This document shows positions 15,442-24,929 of a DNA stretch of 64,000 nt, in pieces. The stretch comes from Erythrobacter sp. (GTDB taxonomy: Bacteria; Pseudomonadota; Alphaproteobacteria; Sphingomonadales; Sphingomonadaceae). The notes beneath the pieces are model-generated. The model did not search any database, had not been told where the DNA came from, and saw nothing but the letters and a program-made list of their open reading frames with translations. Both the position numbers and the translations under genes were made by a program. The stretch's first letter is position 1, and each line of letters starts with the position of its first letter. Where the stretch lies: contig JAILWQ010000007.1 of assembly GCA_025698865.1 (NCBI GenBank), forward strand, positions 1 through 64,000. Reading direction: 5' to 3'.

Positions 15442-16741
15442 CAGCTTGCGGGTCGGCATGGCCGGACTGGGCACGGTCGGTGCGGGCGTGCTGCGCCTGC
15501 TCGACACCAATCGCGAACTTGTCCGCGCGCGGGCAGGGCGGGGGATCGAGGTGGTCGCGGTGTCGGCGCGCGACCGGAACAAGGATCGCGGCGTCGATCT
15601 TTCCGCGCTCCGCTGGGCCAAGGGACCGGTCGATCTCGCCGCGCAGGAAGATTGCGACGTCGTGGTGGAGCTGATCGGAGGCAGCGAGGGCGATGCGCTC
15701 GACCTCGCCCGCGCGGCCTTGTCGCAGGGCCGGGGACTGGTGACCGCCAACAAGGCGATGATCGCGCATCACGGGCTGGAGCTCGCCGGTCTCGCGGAAG
15801 AGCACGGCGCCCCGCTCAAGTTCGAAGCGGCGGTGGCGGGCGGTATCCCGGTGGTCGCGGGCCTGCGCGAAGGGGCCGCGGCGAACACGATCGAGCGCAT
15901 TTACGGCATCCTCAACGGGACGAGCAATTACGTCCTTTCCGAAATGGAGGCGAGCGGCGCGGACTTTGCCGACGTACTCGCCGACGCACAGGCCAAGGGG
16001 TATGCGGAGGCCGATCCTGCCTTCGATGTCGACGGGACGGACGCGGCGCACAAGCTCGCCATCCTTGCCGCCATCGGCTTCGGTTCGCGCATCGATTTCG
16101 ACGCGGTCGCGGTGTCCGGCATCGCCGAGGTGCGGGCGGCGGATATCGCCCATGCGCGCACGCTCGGTTTCGTGATCCGGCTGGTCGGCGTCGCCGATTG
16201 CGAGGACGGGCCGGAAGGCGCCCGCCTGCTCCAGCGCGTGCGGCCCTGCCTGGTGCCGATGCAGCATCCGCTGGCCCACGTCACCGGCCCGACCAATGCC
16301 GTGGTCGCCGAGGGCGATTTCGCCGGGCGCCTGCTGTTCCAGGGCGCGGGCGCGGGCGCCGGACCGACCGCGAGCGCCGTGGTCGCCGACCTGATCGACA
16401 TAGCGCGCGGCCGGACGGGCCATCCTTTCTCGCTGCCCGTCGCCAGCCTCGCGAGCATGGAGCGGGCCGATCCCGGCCACCGGGTGGGTCGCGACTACAT
16501 CCGCTTCACGGTGGCCGACCGGCCCGGCGTCCTTGCCGAGATCACCGCGGCGATGCGCGATGCCGGCGTCTCGATCGAGAGCCTGATCCAGCAGGGCCGG
16601 TCGCAGGACGGTGCCGGGGTCCTCGTCGCGATGGTCACCCATGAAGGGCAGGAGCGGTGCGTGACCCGCGCGCTCGAACTGCTCGGCGGATCGGAGAGCC
16701 TTACCGCGGCGCCGCTGGTGCTTCCGATCCTGCGGGACTGA
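15434..16741 (+). CDS. hom: Homoserine dehydrogenase
   Basis: It reduces aspartate semialdehyde to homoserine on the route to threonine, methionine and isoleucine. The 435-residue protein has the dinucleotide fold GLGTVGAG (11-18), the catalytic block AAVAGGIPVV, GILNGTSNYVLSEM and AEADPAFDVDGTDAAHK, and a C-terminal ACT domain (ADRPGVLAEITAAMRDAGVS) for threonine feedback. I use the ATG at 15434, which overlaps the thioesterase stop. The 3' end overlaps a convergent gene by about 40 bases. Confidence 0.96.
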   Translation: MPDSLRVGMAGLGTVGAGVLRLLDTNRELVRARAGRGIEVVAVSARDRNKDRGVDLSALRWAKGPVDLAAQEDCDVVVELIGGSEGDALDLARAALSQGRGLVTANKAMIAHHGLELAGLAEEHGAPLKFEAAVAGGIPVVAGLREGAAANTIERIYGILNGTSNYVLSEMEASGADFADVLADAQAKGYAEADPAFDVDGTDAAHKLAILAAIGFGSRIDFDAVAVSGIAEVRAADIAHARTLGFVIRLVGVADCEDGPEGARLLQRVRPCLVPMQHPLAHVTGPTNAVVAEGDFAGRLLFQGAGAGAGPTASAVVADLIDIARGRTGHPFSLPVASLASMERADPGHRVGRDYIRFTVADRPGVLAEITAAMRDAGVSIESLIQQGRSQDGAGVLVAMVTHEGQERCVTRALELLGGSESLTAAPLVLPILRD

Positions 16742-17339
16742 CCGGGCGCTCTCCGGCCGCGTCGGCGTCCGAGAAATCGGGCGGCGGCGGCAGGCCCAGC
16801 GCATTGTCCTCTCGCACCTGTTGCCGCACCTGCGCGGGAGCCGGGCGTGGTGCCGCCCCGTCATTGCCCAGCGGCGGCAGGCCGCGCGCGATCCGGTCCG
16901 CGTCGGAGCCCGGCGGGGCCTGAGGCAGGGCCGACACGTCGATGATCAGCGCGGGCGGCGGGGGGCATTTCTGGAGGCCCGGAATGCACAGGCTGCCGAC
17001 CGTGGGCGCGCCCTTGAAAATTCCGCAGTTCGGTCCGCATGCATCCACCGGATCACGGCCTCTGGTCTCGGCGGCGTAGCGGTTTTCCCACTCTTCCTTG
17101 TCCCACCCGGCGCTTTCCGCGTCGTCTTCGCCGGTCCGCGCGCAGACGACGATTTCACCCGTGATGCTCGCCGCCTGCTGTTTTTCCTCGCACTGGCGCT
17201 GCAATTCCTCGGCGCGGGGAGAGGGCTGGGTGATGGTCAGATCGATGCGTTCGGGCGGTTCGGCATTCTGTGCCATTGCCGGCCACGGGTAGATTGTTGC
17301 GACCAGCGCACCGGCAAGCACGACCATACGTCTCGACAA
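16701..17339 (-). CDS. Exported Pro-rich protein of unknown function
   Basis: The protein has about 212 residues from a TTG start preceded by a GGGGGAAAG ribosome site; an ATG four codons later (17327) is an alternative. The N-terminus is a signal peptide (VVLAGALVATIYPWPAMAQ). The mature protein has four or more cysteines (QCEEKQ, VVCARTGED, DACGPNCGIF, SLCIPGLQKC) followed by a Pro-rich C-terminal third. The pattern ITGEIVVCAR is one I associate with a conserved sphingomonad hypothetical family. The gene is divergent from glpX and its end overlaps hom. Confidence 0.65.
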   Translation of the reverse strand: MSRRMVVLAGALVATIYPWPAMAQNAEPPERIDLTITQPSPRAEELQRQCEEKQQAASITGEIVVCARTGEDDAESAGWDKEEWENRYAAETRGRDPVDACGPNCGIFKGAPTVGSLCIPGLQKCPPPPALIIDVSALPQAPPGSDADRIARGLPPLGNDGAAPRPAPAQVRQQVREDNALGLPPPPDFSDADAAGERPVSPAGSEAPAAPR

Positions 17340-17437
17340 ATTGCTTTCCCCCCGGCTATCGGCCACGATTATCGGGCGCGTAAAATCCACCCAATCCATG
17401 ACGCGCTTCACTCTCATTTTCGGGGACTGAACTCGCC

Positions 17438-18445
17438 ATGAACTCCAACTCGCAATCGAACCGCGCGGGCGATCCGGCCGGCAACCCTCTCGACCGCGTG
17501 CTCGTTCTCGAACTGGTCCGCGTGACCGAGGCGGCGGCCGTCGCCGCGTCCAAGCTGATCGGCCGGGGCGACGAGAAAGCCGCCGACGCCGCCGCTGTCG
17601 AGGCGATGCGCAAGGCCTTCGACACGCTCGAGATCGACGGAACCGTGGTGATCGGCGAGGGCGAGCGCGACGAGGCGCCAATGCTCTATATCGGCGAAAA
17701 GGTCGGCGGCGCTCCCGGGACCGGCCCCCGGATCGACATCGCGCTCGATCCGCTGGAAGGCACGACCATCACCGCCAAAGCCGGGCCGAACTCGCTCGCC
17801 GTGCTCGCTGCCTCGGCGCAGGGGTGCCTGCTGAACGCGCCCGACGTCTACATGGACAAGCTCGCGGTCGGCCCCGGCTATCCCGACGGCATCATCGACC
17901 TCGCCAAGTCGCCCAGCGAGAATGTCCGCGCGGTGGCCGAGGCGAAGGGCGTCGATCCCTCGCAGATCATCGTCTGCGTGCTCGACCGGCCGCGCCATGC
18001 CGATCTCATCGCCGAACTGCGCGGCCTCGGCTGCGGCGTGGTGCTGATCGGCGACGGCGATGTCGCGGGCGTGATCGCGGTGACCGACGAGGACACCACG
18101 ATCGACATGTATATGGGCAGCGGCGGCGCGCCCGAGGGCGTACTGGCCGCCGCGGCGCTGCGCTGCGTCGGCGGGCAGTTCAACGGGCGCCTGACCTTCC
18201 GCAACGAGGACGAGAAGGCCCGGGCGCGCAAATGGGGCATCGACGATGCCGATTTCGACCGCATCTACACTCGCGACGAGCTGGTGAAGGGCGACTGCAT
18301 CTTCGCCGCCACCGGCGTCACATCGGGCTCGCTGCTCGACGGGGTCAAGTACCGCCGCGACGGCCGGATGACGACCGAGAGCGTGGTCATGCGCGCCTCG
18401 AGCAAGACGGTTCGCTGGATTCGCGGCGAGCATCAGGCGAAATAG
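17438..18445 (+). CDS. glpX: Fructose-1,6-bisphosphatase, class II
   Basis: It hydrolyses fructose 1,6-bisphosphate in gluconeogenesis. The 335-residue protein has the GlpX signatures: EIDGTVVIGEGERDEAPML (65-83), metal-binding DPLEGT (104-109), and GDGDVAGVIA in the second half. Length and motifs fit class II. A 30-base piece of its 3' end is repeated 100 bases downstream. The exported-protein gene diverges upstream. Confidence 0.95.
   Translation: MNSNSQSNRAGDPAGNPLDRVLVLELVRVTEAAAVAASKLIGRGDEKAADAAAVEAMRKAFDTLEIDGTVVIGEGERDEAPMLYIGEKVGGAPGTGPRIDIALDPLEGTTITAKAGPNSLAVLAASAQGCLLNAPDVYMDKLAVGPGYPDGIIDLAKSPSENVRAVAEAKGVDPSQIIVCVLDRPRHADLIAELRGLGCGVVLIGDGDVAGVIAVTDEDTTIDMYMGSGGAPEGVLAAAALRCVGGQFNGRLTFRNEDEKARARKWGIDDADFDRIYTRDELVKGDCIFAATGVTSGSLLDGVKYRRDGRMTTESVVMRASSKTVRWIRGEHQAK
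18412..18441 (+). repeat. Direct repeat copy 1 (inside glpX 3' end)
   Basis: Thirty identical bases, starting TCGCTGGATTCG and ending CATCAGGCGAA, occur here within the last codons of glpX and again at 18512-18541, exactly 100 bases later. Confidence 0.95.
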
Positions 18446-18511
18446 CCGGCGGACCGCGACCGGTTGCGCTGCTTGCTCGAACGGTCCTGCGAACCAAAAC
18501 CAGACAAAAGC

Positions 18512-18541
18512 TCGCTGGATTCGCGGCGAGCATCAGGCGAA
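18512..18541 (+). repeat. Direct repeat copy 2 (downstream of glpX)
   Basis: This is the second copy of the 30-base element from the glpX 3' end. Weaker similarity continues after both copies: CCGGCGGAC occurs at 18446-18454 and 18558-18566, each followed by a GTTGCG. It looks like a partly decayed tandem duplication in the glpX-prs intergenic region. Confidence 0.9.
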
Positions 18542-18630
18542 CTGAGGGGAAAACTTACCGGCGGACGTGTTGCGTTTCGATGACGTCCGCCTAGGAGGAT
18601 CGCCGCCCCAGCCCGATAGGATACGCTCGC

Positions 18631-19566
18631 ATGAAGATCATGGCCGCCAATTCGAACCTGCCGCTCGCCCGGGCGATCGCGGGCTATCTCGAGATGCCGC
18701 TGACCGATGCCAGCGTCCGCCGCTTCGCCGACGAGGAGATATTCGTCGAGATACACGAGAACGTGCGCGGCGAGGACGTGTTCGTGGTCCAGTCGACCAG
18801 CTATCCGGCGAACGACAATCTGATGGAGCTGCTGATCTGCATCGACGCGCTGAAGCGTGCCTCGGCCCGGCGGATCACGGCGGTGGTGCCCTATTTCGGT
18901 TACGCGCGGCAGGACCGTAAGCCCGGTCCGCGCACGCCGATCTCGGCCAAGCTGGTGGCCAATCTCGTCACGCAGGCAGGGGCCGACCGGGTGCTGGCGG
19001 TCGACCTCCACGCAGGCCAGATCCAGGGCTTCTTCGATATCCCGACCGACAATCTCTATGCCGCGCCGGTCATGGCGGCGGACATCCAGGCGCGTTACGG
19101 CGATCAGGACCTGATGGTGGTCAGCCCCGATGTCGGCGGCGTGGTCCGCGCCCGTGCCCTCGCCAAGCGGCTCGACAACGCGCCGCTCGCCATCGTCGAC
19201 AAGCGTCGCGACCGGCCGGGCGAATCGGAGGTGATGAACATCATCGGCGACGTTTCGGGCCGCCACTGCATCCTGATCGACGACATCATCGATTCGGGCG
19301 GTACGCTGTGCAACGCCGCGCAGGCCCTGCTCGACAGCGGCGCCAGGTCGGTGACGGCCTACATCACCCACGGCGTGCTGTCTGGCAGCGCGGTGGCGCG
19401 GGTCGACGCCTCCGCGCTTGAGGAGCTGGTGATCACCGACACGATCCGCCCGACGGACGAGGCGCTGGATTCCAAACGCATCCGCATCCTGCCGATCGCC
19501 CCGCTGATCGGCGAGGCGGTGCGCCGCATCGCCGACGAAAGCTCGGTGTCCAGCCTGTTCGACTGA
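18631..19566 (+). CDS. prs: Ribose-phosphate pyrophosphokinase (PRPP synthase)
   Basis: It makes PRPP from ribose 5-phosphate and ATP for nucleotide, histidine and tryptophan synthesis. The 311-residue protein has the flexible ATP loop [10 protein letters not shown] (88-97), the signature [19 protein letters not shown] (124-142) and the PRPP loop DDIIDSGGT (217-225). The start is preceded by GATAGGAT. A stronger AGGAGG at about 18594 is too far upstream to serve this ATG. The gene is convergent with the AraC regulator, separated by 12 bases. Confidence 0.97.
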   Translation: MKIMAANSNLPLARAIAGYLEMPLTDASVRRFADEEIFVEIHENVRGEDVFVVQSTSYPANDNLMELLICIDALKRASARRITAVVPYFGYARQDRKPGPRTPISAKLVANLVTQAGADRVLAVDLHAGQIQGFFDIPTDNLYAAPVMAADIQARYGDQDLMVVSPDVGGVVRARALAKRLDNAPLAIVDKRRDRPGESEVMNIIGDVSGRHCILIDDIIDSGGTLCNAAQALLDSGARSVTAYITHGVLSGSAVARVDASALEELVITDTIRPTDEALDSKRIRILPIAPLIGEAVRRIADESSVSSLFD

Positions 19567-19578
19567 CAAGAGCGGCGA

Positions 19579-20559
19579 TCAGCCGCGCGGTTCGGCCGAG
19601 GGGTCGCGCCACGGCCGGATCGTGCCGGGCGCGAGCCTGCTGAGAAGTTCGATCCTGCGCGACTGACGGATCTCCAGATTGAGCGTCATCAGCGGGTGCG
19701 GCCTTTCGGACAATTGCCCCGGCGTCATGTCGAAGAAATGCCGCATCTCGCGGATCAGGTGCGACTGGTCGAAATATCGCAGCCGCAGCTCCATCTCCTC
19801 CTCTTCGAGCGCCACGCCCGTCAGCAAGGCCGCCAGATCGAGCGCGCGGGCGCGCCGCAGCACCTGTTTCGGCGTGAGCCCGTATTCCCGGCGGACGATC
19901 CGCGCCAGAGTGCGCGGGGAAATGTCCTGCGCCCGGGCGAATTCGCCCACGGTCAGATTGGGATCGGCCATCGCCGCATCCTCGAACGCGATGGCGAGGG
20001 GGTCGGGCCGGGCGACATTGCGGGCCTCCACGAAGTCCCGCAGCTGTTTCTCGAACTGTTCGAGCACGGCCACGGGCGTGTCCGACATCTCGAAATGGGC
20101 ACCGAGCCTGCTGCCGATGCCGAGCAGTTCGTCGCAACTGGTGATCCGGTCGAGCATTTCCTTCTGCCCGGGCGCGCCTAGAACGGTGGCCGCGCCCGGG
20201 CCGAGATGCAGCGTCAGGACCTTGAACGAACCATCGACGGTCAGCGGCATCGCGCGGGTCTGCGGGCCGAAATAGAGCGCGAGTCCGTCGGCTCCGGGAT
20301 CGAACACCTCCAGCCCGTCCGCCGTCTCGGCCGTCCACACGCCGCCGAACAGGATGCGGATCGCGGCGTGATCGTTGAGCATGCAGCACGAGATGGCCCG
20401 TCCGGCGGGCAGCTCGGCATCGGTCACCGCGAGCCAGGTGAACCAGGGCATCAGATCGGCGGCGGGCAGCTTGTTGAAGGCCAGCGGCGCCCCGCCGAGC
20501 GAGCGCCCGGTGCTGGTCCGCATCGAACCCTCTGCCTTGTCGTCTGCGCCCCTCGTCAT
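19579..20559 (-). CDS. AraC-family transcriptional regulator
   Basis: The protein has 326 residues from an ATG with a G-rich ribosome site directly upstream. The C-terminal third has the two-HTH AraC/XylS domain (LTVGEFARAQDISPRTLARIVRREYGLTP, then the second HTH with YFDQSHLIREMRHFFDMTPGQ). The N-terminal two thirds (about 30-190) should be a sensor or cupin-like domain whose ligand is not predictable. The gene is divergent from the HisN-like/SDR operon, which it may control; that is inference from position. Confidence 0.9.
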   Translation of the reverse strand: MTRGADDKAEGSMRTSTGRSLGGAPLAFNKLPAADLMPWFTWLAVTDAELPAGRAISCCMLNDHAAIRILFGGVWTAETADGLEVFDPGADGLALYFGPQTRAMPLTVDGSFKVLTLHLGPGAATVLGAPGQKEMLDRITSCDELLGIGSRLGAHFEMSDTPVAVLEQFEKQLRDFVEARNVARPDPLAIAFEDAAMADPNLTVGEFARAQDISPRTLARIVRREYGLTPKQVLRRARALDLAALLTGVALEEEEMELRLRYFDQSHLIREMRHFFDMTPGQLSERPHPLMTLNLEIRQSRRIELLSRLAPGTIRPWRDPSAEPRG

Positions 20560-20670
20560 GCCGCCCCCCGGATGCCCCCGGACCGGTTGTTGCAGGGTCC
20601 GGCCGTTTTGCAAGGGGCGAGGTCACTAAGCATTTGAACCGCCCTGCCTGCGCTGATAGCCGGTACGGCG

Positions 20671-21480
20671 ATGACCAGTGCCGCCGATCTCGCTCTCGCC
20701 AACCGTCTCGCCGATGCCGCCGGGGAGGCGATCCGACCGCTGTTTCGCGGCGACTGGACGGCCGAGGAGAAGGACGATCATTCGGCGGTGACCGTGGCCG
20801 ACCGCGCCGCGGAAGAGGCGATGCGCGCCATCCTCGACGCCGAGCGTCCGGGCGACGGCATCATCGGCGAGGAATACGGCGCGGTCCGCGAGAGCGCGGC
20901 CCGCCAATGGGTGCTCGATCCGATCGACGGCACACAGAGCTTCGTCGCCGGGCGGCCGATCTTCGGCACGCTCATTGCGCTGATGCAGGACGGCTGGCCG
21001 GTGCTGGGCGTGATCGATCAGCCGATCCTGAAAGAACGCTGGGTCGGCCGGATCGGCGAAGCGACCACGCTCAACGGCAAGCCGGTCTCGACCCGCCGGT
21101 GCCGCACGCTGGAAGGGGCGAGCGTCGCCACCACCAGCCCGCACGCCTTCGCCGAGGACGAGGTCGACGCCTATCTGCGGGTCGTGGCCAAGGCCTATCC
21201 GCACCGGCCCTGGCCGGTCTATGGCGGGGACTGCTACAATTACGGCCTGCTCGCCAGCGGCCATCTCGACCTGGTGATCGAGAGCGGGCTCAAGCTCTAC
21301 GACTACGCCGCGCTCGTGCCCGTGGTGGAGGGGGCGGGCGGGACCATGTCCGACTGGCAGGGCAATCCGCTCGACGCCGACAGCGACGGGACCGTGCTGG
21401 CTCTGGGCGATCCGGCCCGGCTCGAAGACGTGCTGGAAGCGATGGGCGCGGGCGGCTCCCACGGGCACGGCCACGCATGA
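20671..21480 (+). CDS. Inositol-monophosphatase-family phosphatase, probably histidinol-phosphatase HisN
   Basis: The 269-residue protein has the IMPase metal sites GEE (66-68) and DPIDGTQSF (83-91), and a C-terminal metal Asp in LKLYDYAALVPVVEGAGG. The GTQSFVAGRP and FGTLIAL segments are those of the HisN-type enzymes that replace HisB for L-histidinol phosphate. An inositol- or sugar-phosphatase role cannot be excluded. The C-terminus ends in a short Gly/His tail. Its stop overlaps the next SDR start (ATGA). Confidence 0.82.
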   Translation: MTSAADLALANRLADAAGEAIRPLFRGDWTAEEKDDHSAVTVADRAAEEAMRAILDAERPGDGIIGEEYGAVRESAARQWVLDPIDGTQSFVAGRPIFGTLIALMQDGWPVLGVIDQPILKERWVGRIGEATTLNGKPVSTRRCRTLEGASVATTSPHAFAEDEVDAYLRVVAKAYPHRPWPVYGGDCYNYGLLASGHLDLVIESGLKLYDYAALVPVVEGAGGTMSDWQGNPLDADSDGTVLALGDPARLEDVLEAMGAGGSHGHGHA

Positions 21481-22256
21481 AGACGATCCTCGTCACCGGC
21501 GCCGGCAACGGCATCGGCCGCGCAGTGCTGATGCATTTTCACGGGAAAGGCTGGCGTGTCGTCGGGCTCGACACCGATGCCGAAGCGCTGGCCGAACTGC
21601 GCGACGCCCTGCCACGCGAACAGGCGCTGCTGCTGACCTGCGACGTCGGCAAGGAGGGCGAGGTCGGCCGCGCCTTCGAACGGATCGGCGAATGGCTGGG
21701 CGACGACCCGCTCGACTGTCTGGTGAACAATTCGGGCATTGCCGATCCCTATGCCGGACCGCTGGAAAATCTGGCGCTCGACAGGTGGCAGGCGTGGATC
21801 GATGCGAGCCTGACCGCCGCCTTCCTGTGCAGCCGCGCGGCGCTGCCCTTGCTGCGGCGGGCGGCCGGGAACGGAGCCAGTGACAGCAACGGTGCCAGCA
21901 TCGTCAACATTTCCTCCACCCGCGCGGTGATGAGCGAGCCGGAGAGCTTCGCCTATGCGGCAGCCAAGGGCGGGGTGGACGCGCTGACCCATGCCATGGC
22001 GGTGAGCCTCGGCCCCGCCATCCGGGTCAATGCGATCCGTCCCGGCTGGATCGAGACCGGGCCGTGGCAGAAAAGCGGCGCGCGCTCGCATCCCGACCAC
22101 CGGCCGCAGGATCGCGATCAGCATCCCGTCGGCCGGATCGGCAGGCCGGAGGACATCGCCGAGGCGGTCGCCTATTTCCACGAGGCCGGTTTCGTTACCG
22201 GACAGCATCTCAACGTGGATGGTGGGATGACGGTAAAGATGATCTACGAACACTGA
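21477..22256 (+). CDS. Short-chain dehydrogenase/reductase
   Basis: The 259-residue classical SDR has TGAGNGIG (7-14) for NAD(P), NNSGIADP, the catalytic Ser in [14 protein letters not shown], and a C-terminal [12 protein letters not shown] typical of sugar and polyol dehydrogenases. It is coupled to the HisN-like gene by ATGA and is followed two bases later by another SDR, so three genes form one operon. The substrate is unknown; an oxidised sugar or polyol would fit the pair. Confidence 0.88.
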   Translation: MKTILVTGAGNGIGRAVLMHFHGKGWRVVGLDTDAEALAELRDALPREQALLLTCDVGKEGEVGRAFERIGEWLGDDPLDCLVNNSGIADPYAGPLENLALDRWQAWIDASLTAAFLCSRAALPLLRRAAGNGASDSNGASIVNISSTRAVMSEPESFAYAAAKGGVDALTHAMAVSLGPAIRVNAIRPGWIETGPWQKSGARSHPDHRPQDRDQHPVGRIGRPEDIAEAVAYFHEAGFVTGQHLNVDGGMTVKMIYEH

Positions 22257-22257
22257 G

Positions 22258-23010
22258 ATGGATTTGCCGCTCGACGACAGGATCGCGCTGGTGACCGGCG
22301 CGGCGCGGGGGCTCGGTTTCGAGATCGCGGCCCGGCTCGCGAGGGGCGGGGCCACCGTCTGGCTGAACGGTCGCGACCCAGCCGCGCTGGAGCATGCCGC
22401 GCGGTGGATCGGGGCGAAAGCACGGGCGCTCCCCTTCGACATCGCCGACGATGCGGCGACCGCAGCGGCGTTCGACCGGATTGCCGAGAGCGGGCTCGAT
22501 ATCCTCGTCAACAATGTCGGCCAGCGGAACCGCAAGCCGCTCGCCGAGCTGGGGCGGGTCGACATGGCGGCGCTGCTCGACACCAATCTCGTCGCGCCGT
22601 TCGACCTGTCGCGGCGCGCGGCGGCGCTGATGCGCGGGCGCGGCCCGGGACAGGTCGGGGGGCGGATCGTCAACATCACCTCGATCGCGGCCGAGATCGC
22701 ACGCGGCGACGTCCTCTACACCGCCAGCAAGGGCGGGCTCGCCGCGCTGACGCGGGGCCTCGCCGCGGAGCTCGGAGCGGACCGGATCACGGTCAATGCG
22801 GTCGCCCCAGGCTATTTCGGGACAGAGGCGAACACCGGCATGGTCGGCGATCCGGACATTGCGGAGCATCTGGCAAGGCGGACCTCGCTCGGCCGCTGGG
22901 GCGAACCGCACGAGATCGCCGGCGCGGTCGCCTTCCTGTGTTCGGACGAGGCGAGCTACATCACCGGACAGACCCTTGCGGTCGACGGGGGCTACCTCAC
23001 CCATTTCTGA
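22258..23010 (+). CDS. Short-chain dehydrogenase/reductase, gluconate 5-dehydrogenase-like
   Basis: The 250-residue SDR has TGAARGLG near residue 14, [23 protein letters not shown] with the catalytic Ser, YTASKGG and [10 protein letters not shown], and it closes with [16 protein letters not shown]. The [10 protein letters not shown] and YFGTE blocks resemble gluconate 5-dehydrogenase-type enzymes. It follows the previous SDR without a gap. Specific substrate not assignable. Confidence 0.87.
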   Translation: MDLPLDDRIALVTGAARGLGFEIAARLARGGATVWLNGRDPAALEHAARWIGAKARALPFDIADDAATAAAFDRIAESGLDILVNNVGQRNRKPLAELGRVDMAALLDTNLVAPFDLSRRAAALMRGRGPGQVGGRIVNITSIAAEIARGDVLYTASKGGLAALTRGLAAELGADRITVNAVAPGYFGTEANTGMVGDPDIAEHLARRTSLGRWGEPHEIAGAVAFLCSDEASYITGQTLAVDGGYLTHF

Positions 23011-23144
23011 AGACTTGCATTTTGCGCGCGGATCGGTATCTCGCGCGCCTTCACTGACACGTGATTCCCACGGGATCAAAGGGCCTGCCTGGCGACAAGG
23101 GCTGCCAGGGCCGGTTCGAACGTGTCTCTGCAAAGGAGATGAAA

Positions 23145-23348
23145 ATGCCCAAGCTGAAGACCAAGAGCGGTGTGAAGAAACGCTTCAAGATCACCGCCAC
23201 CGGCAAGGTCAAGCATGGTGTCGCGGGCAAGCGCCACCGCCTGATCAACCACAATGCGAAGTATATCCGCCAGAACCGCGGGACCGACGTTCTTGCCAAG
23301 GCCGACTGGGCCGCGGTGAAGAAATGGGCCCCCTACGGCCTCGATTGA
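23145..23348 (+). CDS. rpmI: 50S ribosomal protein L35
   Basis: The 67-residue basic protein [20 protein letters not shown]... is typical L35. The ATG at 23145 has an AAGGAGA ribosome site at 23133-23139, whereas in-frame starts upstream would add a non-ribosomal leader. It is followed by rplT with 30 bases between. infC, the usual upstream partner in many bacteria, is not next to it. Confidence 0.98.
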   Translation: MPKLKTKSGVKKRFKITATGKVKHGVAGKRHRLINHNAKYIRQNRGTDVLAKADWAAVKKWAPYGLD

Positions 23349-23378
23349 GCTCCAGCGACTTTCTGAAGGGATAACACA

Positions 23379-23738
23379 ATGCCTCGCATCAAACGCGGCG
23401 TCACCACGCGCCAGAAGCACAAGCGGCTGCTCGAACAGGCCAAGGGCTATCGCGGCCGTCGCAAGAACACCATCCGCGTCGCCCGTCAGGCCGTCGAGAA
23501 GGCCGGCCAGTACGCCTACCGCGACCGCAAGGTCAAAAAGCGCAATTTCCGCGCTCTGTGGATCCAGCGCATCAACGCGGCGGTCCGGGCCGAGGGCCTG
23601 ACCTATTCTCAGTTCATGCACGGCACCAAGCTGGCCGGCATCGAGCTCGACCGCAAGGTGATGGCCGATCTCGCCATGAACGAGAGCGCGGCTTTCAGCG
23701 CGATCATCAAGCAGGCCAAGGACGCGCTTCCCGCCTGA
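23379..23738 (+). CDS. rplT: 50S ribosomal protein L20
   Basis: The 119-residue protein [18 protein letters not shown]... with [10 protein letters not shown] and [15 protein letters not shown] is typical L20, which binds 23S rRNA and is needed for early 50S assembly. It forms an operon with rpmI, and a strong stem-loop separates it from pheS. Confidence 0.98.
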   Translation: MPRIKRGVTTRQKHKRLLEQAKGYRGRRKNTIRVARQAVEKAGQYAYRDRKVKKRNFRALWIQRINAAVRAEGLTYSQFMHGTKLAGIELDRKVMADLAMNESAAFSAIIKQAKDALPA

Positions 23739-23759
23739 ACTTGAATTGCTAGTTGCACG

Positions 23760-23795
23760 AAGCGCCATCCCCGCATTCCAGCGGGGGTGGCGCTT
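23760..23795 (+). terminator. Strong stem-loop between rplT and pheS (terminator or attenuator)
   Basis: Fifteen bases, AAGCGCCATCCCCGC (23760-23774), pair with GCGGGGGTGGCGCTT (23781-23795) around a 6-base loop, with one G-T wobble, followed by TGCATTTGT. It can terminate the ribosomal operon and leave pheST to read-through or its own promoter. Attenuation control of pheST is known in other bacteria; no Phe-rich leader peptide was found here. Confidence 0.8.
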
Positions 23796-23825
23796 TGCAT
23801 TTGTCCCCCTTAACGAGCGGCCACG

Positions 23826-24929
23826 ATGAGCACCGAACAGGACCAGAAGGTCACCGAAACGCTGGAGAGCCTGCACCGCGCGGACAACACCGACGCGGTC
23901 GAGGCGATCCGCATCGAAACCCTCGGCAAGCAGGGCTGGATCAGCCAGCTGATGAAGACGCTGGGCAAGATGAGCCCTGAGGAGCGCCAGGTCGAGGGGC
24001 CGCGCATCCAGGGCATCCGCGCCCGCGTCGCCGAAGCGATCGAGGATCGCAAGGCCGCGCTCGAGGCGGAGGAACTGGAGCGGCGCCTGGCGAGCGAGAC
24101 GCTCGATCTGACCCTGCCCGCTCCGGCACAGCCCAAGGGCAGCGTTCACCCGGTCAGCCAGGTGATGGACGAGCTGGCGGAGATCTTCGCCGATCTCGGC
24201 TTCTCGGTCGCGACCGGTCCGGAAATCGAGGACGACTGGCACAATTTCACCGCGCTCAACATGGCCGAGACGCATCCGGCGCGCGCGATGCACGACACGT
24301 TCTACTTTCCGGACAGTGACAGTGACGGGCGACGGATGCTGCTCAGGACGCACACCTCGCCGGTCCAGATCCGTTCGCTGGTAGAGCGCGGCGCGCCGAT
24401 CCGCATTATCGCGCCGGGCCGCGTCTATCGCAGCGACAGCGACGCGACGCACACGCCGATGTTCCACCAGGTCGAAGGCCTCGTGATCGACAAGGGCATC
24501 CATCTCGGCCACCTCAAATGGACACTGGAGACCTTCCTCCAGGCCTTCTTCGAGCGCGACGACATCGTGTTGCGCCTGCGTCCGTCCTACTTCCCCTTCA
24601 CCGAGCCCAGCGTGGAAGTCGATGTGGGCTGGAAAGACGAGAAGGGTCGCAAGGTGCTCGGCGGTGACGGCGATGCGCCGGGCCATGGCTGGATGGAGCT
24701 GCTCGGCAGCGGCATGGTCAATGCCCGGGTGATCGAATTCGCCGGGCTCGATCCGAAGGAGTGGCAGGGATTTGCCTGGGGCCTCGGCGTCGATCGCCTC
24801 GCCATGCTGAAATACGGGATGGACGATCTGCGCGCCTTCTTCGACGGCGACAATCGCTGGCTGTCGCATTACGGCTTCTCGCCCTTCGACCAGCCCACCC
24901 TTTCCGCCGGCGTGGGAGCCAAGGCATGA
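23826..24929 (+). CDS. pheS: Phenylalanine--tRNA ligase alpha subunit
   Basis: The 367-residue protein has an N-terminal coiled coil (about 1-95) for tRNA binding and a class II core with motif 2 ([37 protein letters not shown]) and motif 3 ([17 protein letters not shown]). It forms the alpha2-beta2 enzyme with PheT, whose start overlaps its stop (ATGA). Confidence 0.98.
   Translation: MSTEQDQKVTETLESLHRADNTDAVEAIRIETLGKQGWISQLMKTLGKMSPEERQVEGPRIQGIRARVAEAIEDRKAALEAEELERRLASETLDLTLPAPAQPKGSVHPVSQVMDELAEIFADLGFSVATGPEIEDDWHNFTALNMAETHPARAMHDTFYFPDSDSDGRRMLLRTHTSPVQIRSLVERGAPIRIIAPGRVYRSDSDATHTPMFHQVEGLVIDKGIHLGHLKWTLETFLQAFFERDDIVLRLRPSYFPFTEPSVEVDVGWKDEKGRKVLGGDGDAPGHGWMELLGSGMVNARVIEFAGLDPKEWQGFAWGLGVDRLAMLKYGMDDLRAFFDGDNRWLSHYGFSPFDQPTLSAGVGAKA

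Noticed and set aside
18590..18630. A gene start earlier than the prs ATG because of a strong AGGAGG near 18594
   Set aside because: No ATG, GTG or TTG lies at a proper distance in the prs frame, and the prs N-terminus at 18631 already aligns with the family.
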